From SG8-41 sp032123035 (GTDB taxonomy: Bacteria; Pseudomonadota; Gammaproteobacteria; Burkholderiales; SG8-41), in contig JAQBFV010000189.1 of NCBI GenBank assembly GCA_032123035.1, forward strand, positions 1-64,000: 64,000 nt of DNA, given 5' to 3'. The notes beneath the pieces were generated by a model. It did not search any database. It had not been told where the DNA came from and saw nothing but the letters and a program-made list of their open reading frames with translations. The position numbers were made by a program, and so were the translations under genes. Positions 16,595 to 24,081 of the stretch are shown one piece after another. Within the stretch, counting starts at the first letter, position 1, and each line of letters starts with the position of its first letter.

Positions 16595-17011
16595 GACTCG
16601 GGTGCCGGCGATCCGGTCGTGCAGGAACTGGTGATCCCGGTCCACGAGGGCCCATGCGAAGCCCGCGCCGAATGCGAGTAATCCAGCAAGAGCGAGGCAA
16701 TAGCGCTGTACTGCCTGTCGCAGTGTAAGCATGCCGCCGTTGCGGTCCACCAGCCGAAGGCGCCAGGTTTTCATCGGCAGCGTCTGACCGCCGCGGCGCC
16801 ATTGGCAGACGAAATACGCGCCCGCGAGGGCCACGAGATAGAGCTGGAGGAGCGGCCGCGCGACGACGTGTTCCACCGCTTGAGTCAAGGCGACGAATGG
16901 CGCTGCACCGAGCGCGAGGACTGCACACAGAACCAACGCTTCGTAGGCGAGGCTTACCAGGCGCCGCATGAGGCCTGCTGGCGGCGCGCTGTCATCATGC
17001 GCGGCAGACAT
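16577..17011 (-). CDS. RDD family membrane protein
   Basis: A 144-residue inner-membrane protein with the RDD pattern: RRLVSLAYEALVL in the first helix, then a second helix, GGQTLPMKTWRLRLVDRNGG, and a third helix ending in VDRDHQFLHDRIAGTRVI. RDD proteins are suspected transporters or membrane assembly factors, and their function is mostly unknown. It is the last gene of the sigma/DUF3619/DUF3106/RDD block common in betaproteobacteria, but here a 211-bp palindromic element separates it from DUF3106 and ends only 11 bases before its ATG. The C-terminal codons run into a CCTTCAT heptamer array. Confidence 0.87.
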   Translation of the reverse strand: MSAAHDDSAPPAGLMRRLVSLAYEALVLCAVLALGAAPFVALTQAVEHVVARPLLQLYLVALAGAYFVCQWRRGGQTLPMKTWRLRLVDRNGGMLTLRQAVQRYCLALAGLLAFGAGFAWALVDRDHQFLHDRIAGTRVIKDEG

Positions 17012-17022
17012 TGGCTACGCGC

Positions 17023-17233
17023 TAGCGGCCTGTCGGACTTGAAGTTCCGATAGGCCGCTAAATGCAAAACCGCCCGCAGAATTGCAACAGAGTGGAGTAA
17101 CAACACGTGTTTTCGCTTTTAAGAAGAAGCGCAGGAGCAGGGCGGAAGTCAGGTAATTGGAATTCAAAGCCGCTGTTTGCCTGCGGGCGGTTTTGCGTAA
17201 GGAGGGTGTTGGGACATCGTCCGACACCCTCCT
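17023..17233. repeat. Composite hairpin element, copy 2 (REP/MITE-like)
   Basis: The left hairpin is TAGCGGCCT...AGGCCGCTA with an inner TCGGA/TCCGA (17023-17060). Then come ATGCAAAACCG (17062-17072) and TTGCAACA (17082-17089), both identical to copy 1 at 573-769. At the right, GCGGTTTTGC (17188-17197 region) mirrors the internal motif, followed by a hairpin AGGAGGGTGT...ACACCCTCCT (17200-17233). It occupies the whole gap between DUF3106 and the RDD gene. The central 90 bases differ between the two copies. There is no open reading frame of note inside. Confidence 0.75.
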
Positions 17234-17242
17234 AGCGCGGGG

Positions 17243-17719
17243 TTAACGCGTCGTGGGCGCCGGCACGGCGGGCGCCATCAATGGTGCGGGCGGGGCTGGT
17301 GGATCCGACGGCGAAAGATCCGGCTGGGCCGCCACGGCCCGCTGATACGCCCGCCACTGTCGGGTGACCTGTCGGCGCTCTTTGGGCGGAAGACGCTTGA
17401 GCTGTTGGTAGCGCTCGCGCGCGGCGCGGCGCTGTTCGGGGGTCAGCTTCGCCCAGTCGACCATGCGCTTTTTCAGGCGCTCGCGCGCTGGCGGCTTCAT
17501 CTTGGGATAACGCTTTGCGATGGCCACCCAATTCTTGCGGTGCTTCGCGTCGAGCTGGTCCCACTCGCGGGAGAGCGGGGCGAGAATCTTCTGCTGTTCG
17601 GGCGTGAGCTCGGACCACGCGGGTCGTGTGTTCCTGCCACTCTCGGATGGATTCTGCGCGGCGACGACCGGAAATGCGAGACAGAGCCAGGCGATCAACG
17701 CGACGCACGTTTTAGCCAT
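17243..17719 (-). CDS. DUF3106 secreted protein
   Basis: A 158-residue protein with a signal peptide (MAKTCVALIAWLCLAFPVVA, cleavage after AxA) and a basic helical domain with repeated WxxLTPEQ motifs: WSELTPEQQKILAPL, WDQLDAKHRKNWVAIAKRYP and WAKLTPEQRRAARERYQ. This is DUF3106, which is restricted largely to betaproteobacteria. A Pro/Ala-rich tail follows. It overlaps the 3' end of the DUF3619 gene by 25 bases, so the operon order is sigma factor, DUF3619, DUF3106. Likely periplasmic, possibly the output of the sigma factor module. Function unknown. Confidence 0.85.
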   Translation of the reverse strand: MAKTCVALIAWLCLAFPVVAAQNPSESGRNTRPAWSELTPEQQKILAPLSREWDQLDAKHRKNWVAIAKRYPKMKPPARERLKKRMVDWAKLTPEQRRAARERYQQLKRLPPKERRQVTRQWRAYQRAVAAQPDLSPSDPPAPPAPLMAPAVPAPTTR

Positions 17720-18084
17720 GAATCGAAGCCCTTGTCGAGATAAGCATTGATCGGCAGCTCATCGGTGAGCAAGCCGGCGTCGATGTCGGCCAGCTCGTGG
17801 GTCGGGCCGAAGCTGTTCCAGATGGCAAGACCGGTCAGGCCGAGCACAAGCGTAGTGACGGCCACCAGATTGCGAACACTATAGAAGCGATGCCCGGAAA
17901 CCCGCGCGATCGCAGGTCCGGCCCACGCCAGGCCCGGGACAGGTGCGGGTTGCTCGCGATAGCGCCCAAGGGCCCGCTTGCGCGCAGCGAGCAGTCGCTC
18001 CCGCGTCGCCGGATCGAGTTGATCCACGCCGGCGTCGAGGTGCTCGACAATGCGGCGCGCCAACTCGTTCTCGGGCTGGTTCAT
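17695..18084 (-). CDS. DUF3619 single-span membrane protein
   Basis: A 129-residue protein beginning MNQPENELARRIVEHLDAGV with one membrane helix (VRNLVAVTTLVLGLTGLAIW, about residues 70-90). The cytoplasmic N-terminal part and periplasmic C-terminal part (ADIDAGLLTDELPINAYLDKGFDSWL) fit DUF3619. Its position directly after the sigma factor gene, with an ATGA overlap, suggests an anti-sigma role, though no zinc-binding motif is visible. I used the ATG at 18084 because it overlaps the sigma stop and begins the conserved region; upstream frame is not conserved-looking. Confidence 0.83.
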   Translation of the reverse strand: MNQPENELARRIVEHLDAGVDQLDPATRERLLAARKRALGRYREQPAPVPGLAWAGPAIARVSGHRFYSVRNLVAVTTLVLGLTGLAIWNSFGPTHELADIDAGLLTDELPINAYLDKGFDSWLKRASR

Positions 18085-18737
18085 GGCTTGATCCCCTGTT
18101 TCCCGAGCATCACGGAAAGGGCACGAGTTGCCCTTGAGCAGTGTGTTTTCACACTTCCCACGGAGCAACCCATTATTTTCGCCGCCTCGGCGACGTCCAG
18201 TTCCTCCCAATAACGCAACAAGAAGGCCTGGCGTTGACGCGCCGGCAGTTGTTCCAGAGCTTTTTCAATGAAAGCAATAACTTGTGAGCGTTCAGCCTGT
18301 TCGGCGGGGGGTTCCGAAAACTTGGAGTCGTCCGCGACTTCCAAAGTTTCGAGCGGGTCTGCGTCCTCGTCGCTCCCGCTGCCGAGAAGGCTCGAGATTG
18401 GGAGCGTCCACATCGAGCGTACCTTTTGGCGGCGATAAAAATCGAGGATGGTGTTTTGCAAAATGCGCTGAAACAGGGGCGGGAGCTCGGCCAGCGGACG
18501 CGCGGAGTATTTTTCGGTGAGCTTCAGCATCGCGTCCTGGACGATGTCCAATGCCAAGTGATCGTCACGCACCGCGAACAGCGCATGCTTGTAGGCGCGG
18601 CGCTCGACCTTGGCGAGAAACTCCGCAAGTTCTTGGTAGGTGGCCAGTCGTCCCGCCTTCCGGATGCCCGCGGCGACGCGCGCCCCGTCGGAGCGATCCC
18701 CTCGCACCGTCCCGCGCAGGTCGGCGCATCTTAGCAA
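18081..18737 (-). CDS. RNA polymerase sigma-70 family (ECF-type) factor
   Basis: Region 2 is visible as FLAKVERRAYKHALFAVRDD, HLALDIVQDAMLKLTEKY and LFQRILQNTILDFYRRQKVR; region 4 as LEQLPARQRQAFLLRYWEEL and DVAEAAKIMGCSVGSVKTHCSRA with its helix-turn-helix. A long acidic linker sits between. It would direct RNA polymerase to a small regulon, probably including its own operon. The true start is uncertain: the ATG at 18737 adds about 30 residues before the conserved ATYQELAEFLAKVE, so a start near 18640 is possible but has only rare start codons. Divergent from ilvB. Confidence 0.85.
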   Translation of the reverse strand: MLRCADLRGTVRGDRSDGARVAAGIRKAGRLATYQELAEFLAKVERRAYKHALFAVRDDHLALDIVQDAMLKLTEKYSARPLAELPPLFQRILQNTILDFYRRQKVRSMWTLPISSLLGSGSDEDADPLETLEVADDSKFSEPPAEQAERSQVIAFIEKALEQLPARQRQAFLLRYWEELDVAEAAKIMGCSVGSVKTHCSRATRALSVMLGKQGIKP

Positions 18738-18814
18738 AAAACAAAGGCGCGCAACGCCTGGGTTAAACCGCCGGGGGGCTTTGCTCTATCTTACTGTTTA
18801 AAGGGATGTTTTAC

Positions 18815-18848
18815 TTGACCAATGTGCGGCCAGACGGTAACGTTACCG
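18815..18848 (+). promoter_or_regulatory. Candidate ilvB promoter overlapped by a palindromic operator
   Basis: TTGACC (18815-18820) is followed after 17 bases by TAACGT (18838-18843), a weak -10. A perfect 14-base palindrome CGGTAACGTTACCG (18835-18848) covers the -10, an arrangement typical of repressor binding. The regulator is unknown. No leader peptide rich in Ile, Val or Leu is seen before ilvB. Confidence 0.5.
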
Positions 18849-18875
18849 GTTTCCGCGTTTGGGCTGGGATGGGCC

Positions 18876-20573
18876 ATGGAACTGACTGGCGCTGAGATCG
18901 TCGTGCGCTGCCTCCAGGAGGAGGGGGTCGAGCACGTGTTCGGCTATCCCGGAGGCGCCGTGCTCTTCCTCTATGACGAGATCTTCAAGCAGGACAAGTT
19001 CAAGCACATCCTGGTGCGGCACGAGCAGGGCGCGATTCACGCGGCCGACGGCTATGCGCGGTCAACGGATAAGGTAGGGGTTGCACTGGTGACGTCCGGG
19101 CCGGGCGTAACAAACGCCGTCACGGGCATTGCCACCGCCCACATGGATTCCATTCCCCTGGTCATCATCACGGGCCAGGTGCCGACGCATGCGATCGGCC
19201 AGGACGCGTTCCAGGAGTGCGACGCGATCGGAATCACGCGGCCGTGCGTGAAGCATAACTTCCTGGTGAAGGACGTGAAGGATCTCGCGGTTACCATGAA
19301 GAAGGCTTTCTATATTGCGGCCACGGGCCGCCCGGGCCCGGTCGTGGTGGACATCCCGAAGGACGTGACGACGGCAAAGAGCGAGTTTCGCTATCCCGAG
19401 ACGATTGCGATGCGCTCGTACAACCCGGTCACCAAAGGCCACGCCGGGCAGATCAAGAAGGCGGTACAGCTCCTCGCAAAGGCCAAGCGCCCGATGATCT
19501 ACGCCGGCGGGGGTGTGATCCTGGGCGGCGCGTCCGATGAGCTCACGCAACTCGTGCGCTCGCTCGGCTTTCCCTGCACGAACACCCTGATGGGGCTTGG
19601 CGCCTATCCGGCGACGGATCGTCAGTTTCTCGGAATGCTCGGCATGCACGGCACTTACGAAGCGAACATGGCGATGCAGCATTGCGACGTACTGCTCGCG
19701 ATCGGGGCGCGCTTCGACGACCGCGTGATCGGCAACCCGCGCCACTTCTTCTCCGAGGAGCGCACCATTATCCACATCGATATCGATCCCTCCTCGATAT
19801 CGAAGCGCGTCAAGGTCGACGTTCCTGTCGTCGGCGACGTGCGGGAGGTGCTGCGCGAGCTCATGAAACAACTGGAGGCCGCCAAGGAAAAGCCCGATCC
19901 GGAAGCGCTCAAGACGTGGTGGACGCAGATCGAGCTGTGGCGCTCACGCGACTGCCTCAAGTACGACCGCTCGAGCTCGCTCATCAAGCCGCAATACGTG
20001 ATCGAGAAGCTCTACGAAGTCACCGGCGGCGATGCTTTCGTGACCTCCGACGTGGGCCAGCACCAGATGTGGGCGGCGCAGTTCTACAAGTTCCAGAAAC
20101 CGCGCCGCTGGATCAACTCGGGCGGGCTGGGCACGATGGGCTTCGGCCTGCCGGCGGCGATGGGCGTGCAGCTCGCGCACCCGGGCGCGACCGTCGCGTG
20201 CGTCACGGGCGAGGCCTCGATTCAGATGTGCATCCAGGAGCTCTCCACCTGCAAGCAATACCGGCTGCCGATCAAGGTGGTGAACCTCAACAACAAGTAC
20301 ATGGGCATGGTGCGCCAGTGGCAGGAGTTCTTTCACGGCAACCGCTACGCGGAGTCGTACATGGACGCGCTGCCCGACTTCAGCAAGTTAGCGGAGTCGT
20401 ATGGCCACATCGGCGTCAAGATCGAGAAGCCCGAGGACGTAGAGCCCGCGCTCAAGGAAGCGTTCGCGCGCAAGAGCGACCTCGTGTTCATGGATTTCGT
20501 GACGGACCAGACCGAGAACGTGTTCCCGATGATACCGGGCGGCAAGGGACTTTCGGAGATGATCCTGGTATGA
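18876..20573 (+). CDS. ilvB: Acetolactate synthase large subunit
   Basis: The catalytic subunit of acetohydroxyacid synthase condenses pyruvate with pyruvate or 2-oxobutyrate, the first committed step to valine, leucine and isoleucine. The 565-residue protein has the three TPP-enzyme domains: PYR (EEGVEHVFGYPGGAVLFLYD, catalytic Glu in RHEQGAIHAADGYAR), central FAD-binding domain, and PP domain (GEASIQMCIQELSTCKQYRL...NNKYMGMV). Note GEA rather than the commoner GDG in the TPP motif. The ATG at 18876 gives the normal N-terminus MELTGAEIVV; the open frame extends 18 codons upstream through the promoter. Its TGA overlaps the ATG of the small subunit gene. Confidence 0.96.
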   Translation: MELTGAEIVVRCLQEEGVEHVFGYPGGAVLFLYDEIFKQDKFKHILVRHEQGAIHAADGYARSTDKVGVALVTSGPGVTNAVTGIATAHMDSIPLVIITGQVPTHAIGQDAFQECDAIGITRPCVKHNFLVKDVKDLAVTMKKAFYIAATGRPGPVVVDIPKDVTTAKSEFRYPETIAMRSYNPVTKGHAGQIKKAVQLLAKAKRPMIYAGGGVILGGASDELTQLVRSLGFPCTNTLMGLGAYPATDRQFLGMLGMHGTYEANMAMQHCDVLLAIGARFDDRVIGNPRHFFSEERTIIHIDIDPSSISKRVKVDVPVVGDVREVLRELMKQLEAAKEKPDPEALKTWWTQIELWRSRDCLKYDRSSSLIKPQYVIEKLYEVTGGDAFVTSDVGQHQMWAAQFYKFQKPRRWINSGGLGTMGFGLPAAMGVQLAHPGATVACVTGEASIQMCIQELSTCKQYRLPIKVVNLNNKYMGMVRQWQEFFHGNRYAESYMDALPDFSKLAESYGHIGVKIEKPEDVEPALKEAFARKSDLVFMDFVTDQTENVFPMIPGGKGLSEMILV

Positions 20574-21061
20574 GGCGAATCATCTCCGTCCTGCTCGAGA
20601 ACGAAGCGGGCGCGCTTTCGCGGGTCGCCGGGCTGTTCTCGGCGCGCGGCTACAACATCGAGTCGCTTACGGTCGCGCCTACCGAGGACGCGACGCTATC
20701 GCGCATGACGATCGTGACCGCGGGGTCCGACGAGGTGATCGAGCGGATCACCAAGCAGTTGAACAAGCTGATCGAGGTGGTGAAGCTCGTTGACCTGTCC
20801 GATGGTGACCACATCGAGCGCGAGTTGATGCTGGTCAAGGTTCGCGCGGTCGGCAAGGATCGCGAGGAGATGAAACGCATGGCGGACATCTTCCGCGGGC
20901 GTATCATCGACGTGACCGACAAGGATTACACGATCGAACTTACCGGCACCGGGGCGAAGCTCGACGCCTTCCTGAAGGCGATCGATCGCGACGCGATACT
21001 GGAAACGGTTCGCACCGGCGCGTCCGGCATCGGCCGCGGCGACCGGGTTCTTAAAGTCTAG
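20570..21061 (+). CDS. ilvN: Acetolactate synthase small (regulatory) subunit
   Basis: A 163-residue regulatory subunit starting MRRIISVLLENEAGALSRVA, an ACT domain (residues ~4-78) that binds valine for feedback inhibition, followed by the C-terminal ALS_ss domain (~84-158) that activates the large subunit. Length and motifs (GLFSARGYNIESLTVAPTED, DRDAILETVRTGASGIGRGD) are those of the IlvH/IlvN family. Translation is coupled to ilvB by an ATGA overlap. The 92-base gap to ilvC has no clear terminator, so ilvBNC is likely one operon. Confidence 0.95.
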   Translation: MRRIISVLLENEAGALSRVAGLFSARGYNIESLTVAPTEDATLSRMTIVTAGSDEVIERITKQLNKLIEVVKLVDLSDGDHIERELMLVKVRAVGKDREEMKRMADIFRGRIIDVTDKDYTIELTGTGAKLDAFLKAIDRDAILETVRTGASGIGRGDRVLKV

Positions 21062-21153
21062 AGAGGAAAGAGGGGAGAGGGCGGAGTACCGCTCGGGTTG
21101 GACGCCGATCTGCTCTCGTCCGGCGCCTCTCGCTGCCAACCGAAGAGGAAACG

Positions 21154-22170
21154 ATGAAGATCTACTACGACAAAGACGCTGACCTGTCACTCATTAAGCG
21201 CAAGCGCGTCGCCATTATCGGCTACGGCTCGCAGGGGCACGCGCACGCGAACAATCTGCAGGACTCCGGCGTGAAAGTGACGGTGGGCGTGCGCAAAGGC
21301 GGCGCCTCATGGACCAAGGCCAAGAAGGCCGGGATTCCGGTCAAGGAAGTGGGAGATGCGGTGGCGGGTGCCGACGTGGTGATGATCCTGCTGCCCGACG
21401 AGCACCAAGCCGACGTCTACGCGGCCGAGATTGCGCCCAATATCAAGAAGGGCGCCACGCTCGGCTTTGCACACGGATTCAACATCCACTTCAAGCAGAT
21501 CGAGCCGCGTGCGGATCTGGACGTCATCATGATCGCGCCCAAGGGCCCCGGCCATCTGGTGCGCTCGACCTACACCCAGGGTGGCGGCGTTCCCTCTCTC
21601 ATCGCGGTCTACCAGGACCCCGGCAAGAAAGGCCGTGATGTCGCGCTTTCGTATGCCGCAGCCATCGGAGCCGCCCGTGCCGGAGTCATCGAGACGACGT
21701 TCCGGGAAGAATGCGAGACCGACCTGTTCGGCGAGCAAGCGGTGCTGTGCGGGGGGGTCACGGCACTGATCCAGGCTGGCTATGACACGCTGGTCGACGC
21801 GGGATACGCTCCGGGGATGGCGTACTTCGAGTGTTTGCACGAAGTGAAGCTTATCGTGGATCTGATCTACGAAGGCGGCATTGCCAATATGCGCTACTCG
21901 GTGTCGAACACGGCGGAGTACGGTGACTTCACGCGCGGGCCGCGTATCATCAATGACCAGGTGCGCGCCGAAATGAAGCGGATTCTCCACGAGATCCAGA
22001 CCGGTCAGTTCGCCCGCGAGTTCATCCTCGAGAACCGTGCCGGTGCGCCGGTGCTAAAGGCCATGCGTCGCAACGCCGCGCAGGATTCCGTCGAAATCGT
22101 GGGCGCGAAGCTGCGCGACATGATGCCCTGGATCAAGGTGAACCGCCTGGTGGATCAATCCAAGAACTAA
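21154..22170 (+). CDS. ilvC: Ketol-acid reductoisomerase
   Basis: This 338-residue class I enzyme isomerises and reduces acetolactate or acetohydroxybutyrate using NADPH and magnesium. The Rossmann motif GYGSQGHAHANNLQDSG and the downstream R/K region (VGVRKGGASW) mark cofactor binding; the knotted C-terminal domain has FREECETDLFGEQAVLCGG with the metal ligands, and the YSVSNTAEYG motif. AGAGGAAACG before the ATG gives a ribosome site. Part of ilvBNC. Confidence 0.96.
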   Translation: MKIYYDKDADLSLIKRKRVAIIGYGSQGHAHANNLQDSGVKVTVGVRKGGASWTKAKKAGIPVKEVGDAVAGADVVMILLPDEHQADVYAAEIAPNIKKGATLGFAHGFNIHFKQIEPRADLDVIMIAPKGPGHLVRSTYTQGGGVPSLIAVYQDPGKKGRDVALSYAAAIGAARAGVIETTFREECETDLFGEQAVLCGGVTALIQAGYDTLVDAGYAPGMAYFECLHEVKLIVDLIYEGGIANMRYSVSNTAEYGDFTRGPRIINDQVRAEMKRILHEIQTGQFAREFILENRAGAPVLKAMRRNAAQDSVEIVGAKLRDMMPWIKVNRLVDQSKN

Positions 22171-22211
22171 TCAACGCTGTGCGGTGAGTGGGGAAAGGAC
22201 GGGAAGATACG

Positions 22212-22922
22212 GTGAATATCGAGCAACAACGAGCTGACATAGCCACGCCGGAGGCCGCTGGCCAGAAGCCGCACCGCGCGAACGGCTACCCTCATCCCAT
22301 CATTGCGCGTGAGGGCTGGCCCTTCATTGCGCTTTCCGTCATCGTGGCCGTGCTGGTCCACGCGGCTGCGGGCCTGTGGTGGGCAGCGCCGCTGTGGCTC
22401 GTGGTCGTTTTGGTCCTTCAGTTCTTTCGCGACCCTCCACGCGCTGTTCCGCTCGAACCGAAGGCGGTCCTGTCACCGGCGGACGGGCGCATCGTCACGG
22501 TCGAACGCGCTCGCGACCCGTATCTCGAGCGCGACGCCCTGAAGATGAGCGTCTTCATGAACGTGTTCAACGCGCACTCCAACCGCAGCCCGGTGGACGG
22601 CGAGGTTCGCGAGGCGTGGTACCACACGGGTAAGTTCTTCAACGCCGCGTTGTCCAAATCGTCGTTCGAGAACGAGCGTGCCGCGCTCTGGATCCGCACG
22701 CCGGGCGGTGCGGACGTGACGTGCGTGCAGATCGCGGGGCTGATCGCGCGGCGCATCCTCTGCTATGCCCGGCCCGGCCAGCGCCTTGCGCGCGGCGAGC
22801 GCTACGGGTTCATCCGCTTCGGTTCCCGGGTCGATGTCTACCTGCCGTCGGGCGCGCGTCCGGTCGCGGCCGTTGGCGACAAGGTCTATGCCACCGAAAG
22901 CATTCTTGCGATATTTCCGTGA
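22212..22922 (+). CDS. psd: Phosphatidylserine decarboxylase (short form)
   Basis: Psd converts phosphatidylserine to phosphatidylethanolamine at the inner membrane. One or two N-terminal membrane helices (LSVIVAVLVHAAAGLWWAAP) precede the catalytic domain with DPPRAVP, SPADGRIV, MNVFNAHSNRSP and the self-cleavage motif FGSR near the C-terminus, where the serine becomes the pyruvoyl group. The start is uncertain: GTG at 22212 and ATG at 22188 are both in frame. Its stop lies inside a GTGAACG heptamer array. pssA follows, so the two sequential steps to phosphatidylethanolamine are adjacent. Confidence 0.93.
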   Translation: MNIEQQRADIATPEAAGQKPHRANGYPHPIIAREGWPFIALSVIVAVLVHAAAGLWWAAPLWLVVVLVLQFFRDPPRAVPLEPKAVLSPADGRIVTVERARDPYLERDALKMSVFMNVFNAHSNRSPVDGEVREAWYHTGKFFNAALSKSSFENERAALWIRTPGGADVTCVQIAGLIARRILCYARPGQRLARGERYGFIRFGSRVDVYLPSGARPVAAVGDKVYATESILAIFP

Positions 22923-22946
22923 ACGGTGAACAGTGAACGGTGAACA
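22919..22946. repeat. Heptamer repeat GTGAACG/GTGAACA x4
   Basis: Four units alternate GTGAACG and GTGAACA. The first unit contains the psd stop codon (22920-22922). Confidence 0.9.
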
Positions 22947-22976
22947 GAAACCGGGACGCCCACTGCCGATGACCCA

Positions 22977-23004
22977 CCGTTTACCGTTTACCGGTTACCG
23001 TTGA
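22977..23004. repeat. Heptamer repeat CCGTTTA and variants x4
   Basis: Units CCGTTTA, CCGTTTA, CCGGTTA and CCGTTGA end 6 bases before the GTG start of pssA. Read on the other strand the units are TAAACGG, related to the GTGAACG units 30 bases upstream, so the two arrays form a loose inverted repeat that could fold in the mRNA. Confidence 0.85.
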
Positions 23005-23010
23005 CCGCCC

Positions 23011-23835
23011 GTGTACGAACCCCGCGAGAACAAGCTCTTCATCAAGTCGCGTTTTGCGCGGCGCGGCATCTACTGGTTGCCGAACGTCTTCACGACAATC
23101 GCGTTGTTTGCAGGGTTCTACGCCATCGTGCAGGCGATGGGCGGGCGCTTCGAGCATGCGTCGATCGCGATTTTCGTTGCGCTGGTATTCGACGGACTCG
23201 ATGGACGGGTGGCTCGGCTGACGCGCACGCAGAGCGCGTTCGGGGCCGAGTACGACAGTCTCTCCGACATGGTGTCTTTCGGGGTCGCGCCGGCGCTCGT
23301 GGTCTATGTCTGGGCGCTCAAGGATTTTGCGCTGATGAAGAACATCCCGCTGTTGGGGCCGTGGCTTACCAGCAAGCTGGGCTGGATCGCCGCGTTCATC
23401 TACTGCGTGTGTGCAGCCCTGCGGCTCGCACGCTTCAACACGACGCTCGAGATTGCCGACAAGCGGTTCTTCCAGGGCCTGCCGAGTCCAGCCGCCGCGT
23501 GTCTCGTGGCCGGTCTCGTGTGGGCGCTGAACGAATACCAGATCGAGGGCCGCGACGTGAAATGGCTGGCGTGGGCGCTTACGGTTTTCGCGGGCCTCAC
23601 CATGGTGAGCAATCTCAAGTTCTACAGCGGCAAAGACATCAATCTCCGCAAGAGCGTGCCGTTCTCCATGCTAGTGGGGATTACCCTGGGCATTGTGGCG
23701 CTCTTCATGTTCTCGAGCACGCTGCCCGAACTGCTGTTCCTGCTGTTCTTGAGTTACGGTTTCTCGGGTTATGTGCTCTGGGCGTATGGACAGGTCAAAA
23801 AGCGGGCCGCCGACCGGGCGCCGCCGCCGCAATGA
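23011..23835 (+). CDS. pssA: CDP-diacylglycerol-serine O-phosphatidyltransferase
   Basis: An integral membrane CDP-alcohol phosphotransferase, 274 residues, that makes phosphatidylserine from CDP-diacylglycerol and serine. The family motif DG-x2-AR-x8-G-x3-D-x3-D is seen as DGLDGRVARLTRTQSAFGAE then YDSLSD. About eight membrane helices. The start is GTG at 23011 (reads MYEPRENKLFIKSRF), directly after the CCGTTTA repeat; there is no good Shine-Dalgarno, so expression may rest on coupling or on the repeat structure. psd-pssA-leuA is a frequent order in betaproteobacteria. Confidence 0.93.
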   Translation: MYEPRENKLFIKSRFARRGIYWLPNVFTTIALFAGFYAIVQAMGGRFEHASIAIFVALVFDGLDGRVARLTRTQSAFGAEYDSLSDMVSFGVAPALVVYVWALKDFALMKNIPLLGPWLTSKLGWIAAFIYCVCAALRLARFNTTLEIADKRFFQGLPSPAAACLVAGLVWALNEYQIEGRDVKWLAWALTVFAGLTMVSNLKFYSGKDINLRKSVPFSMLVGITLGIVALFMFSSTLPELLFLLFLSYGFSGYVLWAYGQVKKRAADRAPPPQ

Positions 23836-23874
23836 AGTTGCGTGTTGTCCTGAAAGCCGTTATATTTCAGGAAC

Positions 23875-23961
23875 ATGAACGCAATGACGCAGGCCAACTC
23901 GCCCCTCGACCTTGCCAGTCTCCTGCTGGCACGCCTGCTGCTGCGCCTTCGCGGCGCATAA
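23875..23961 (+). CDS. leuL: leuA leader peptide (attenuation control)
   Basis: A 28-codon frame begins ATG AAC GCA ATG and contains nine leucine codons, clustered as SLLLARLLLRLRG near the end, then TAA. It is 120 bases before leuA and inside its presumed leader. Leucine-rich leader peptides act in attenuation: when charged tRNA-Leu is scarce the ribosome stalls on the run of Leu codons and leuA is transcribed. A GC-rich imperfect hairpin region follows (about 23996-24026) but there is no classical T run, so the terminator form is unclear. Confidence 0.75.
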   Translation: MNAMTQANSPLDLASLLLARLLLRLRGA

Positions 23962-24081
23962 ATCCTTTATTCTCTTTCCAGTAGTAGATTAAAGCGCGGG
24001 CGCACTACGGCGCGCGGCGCGGTTTACAAACATTTGCATCGTGGCTGCGGCCGCGGTGGGCGGTAAGAATTGGAGACGGTC

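Noticed and set aside
23001..23984. A 327-residue frame through pssA and the leu leader
   Set aside because: Out of frame with the clear CDP-alcohol phosphotransferase and lacks its motifs.
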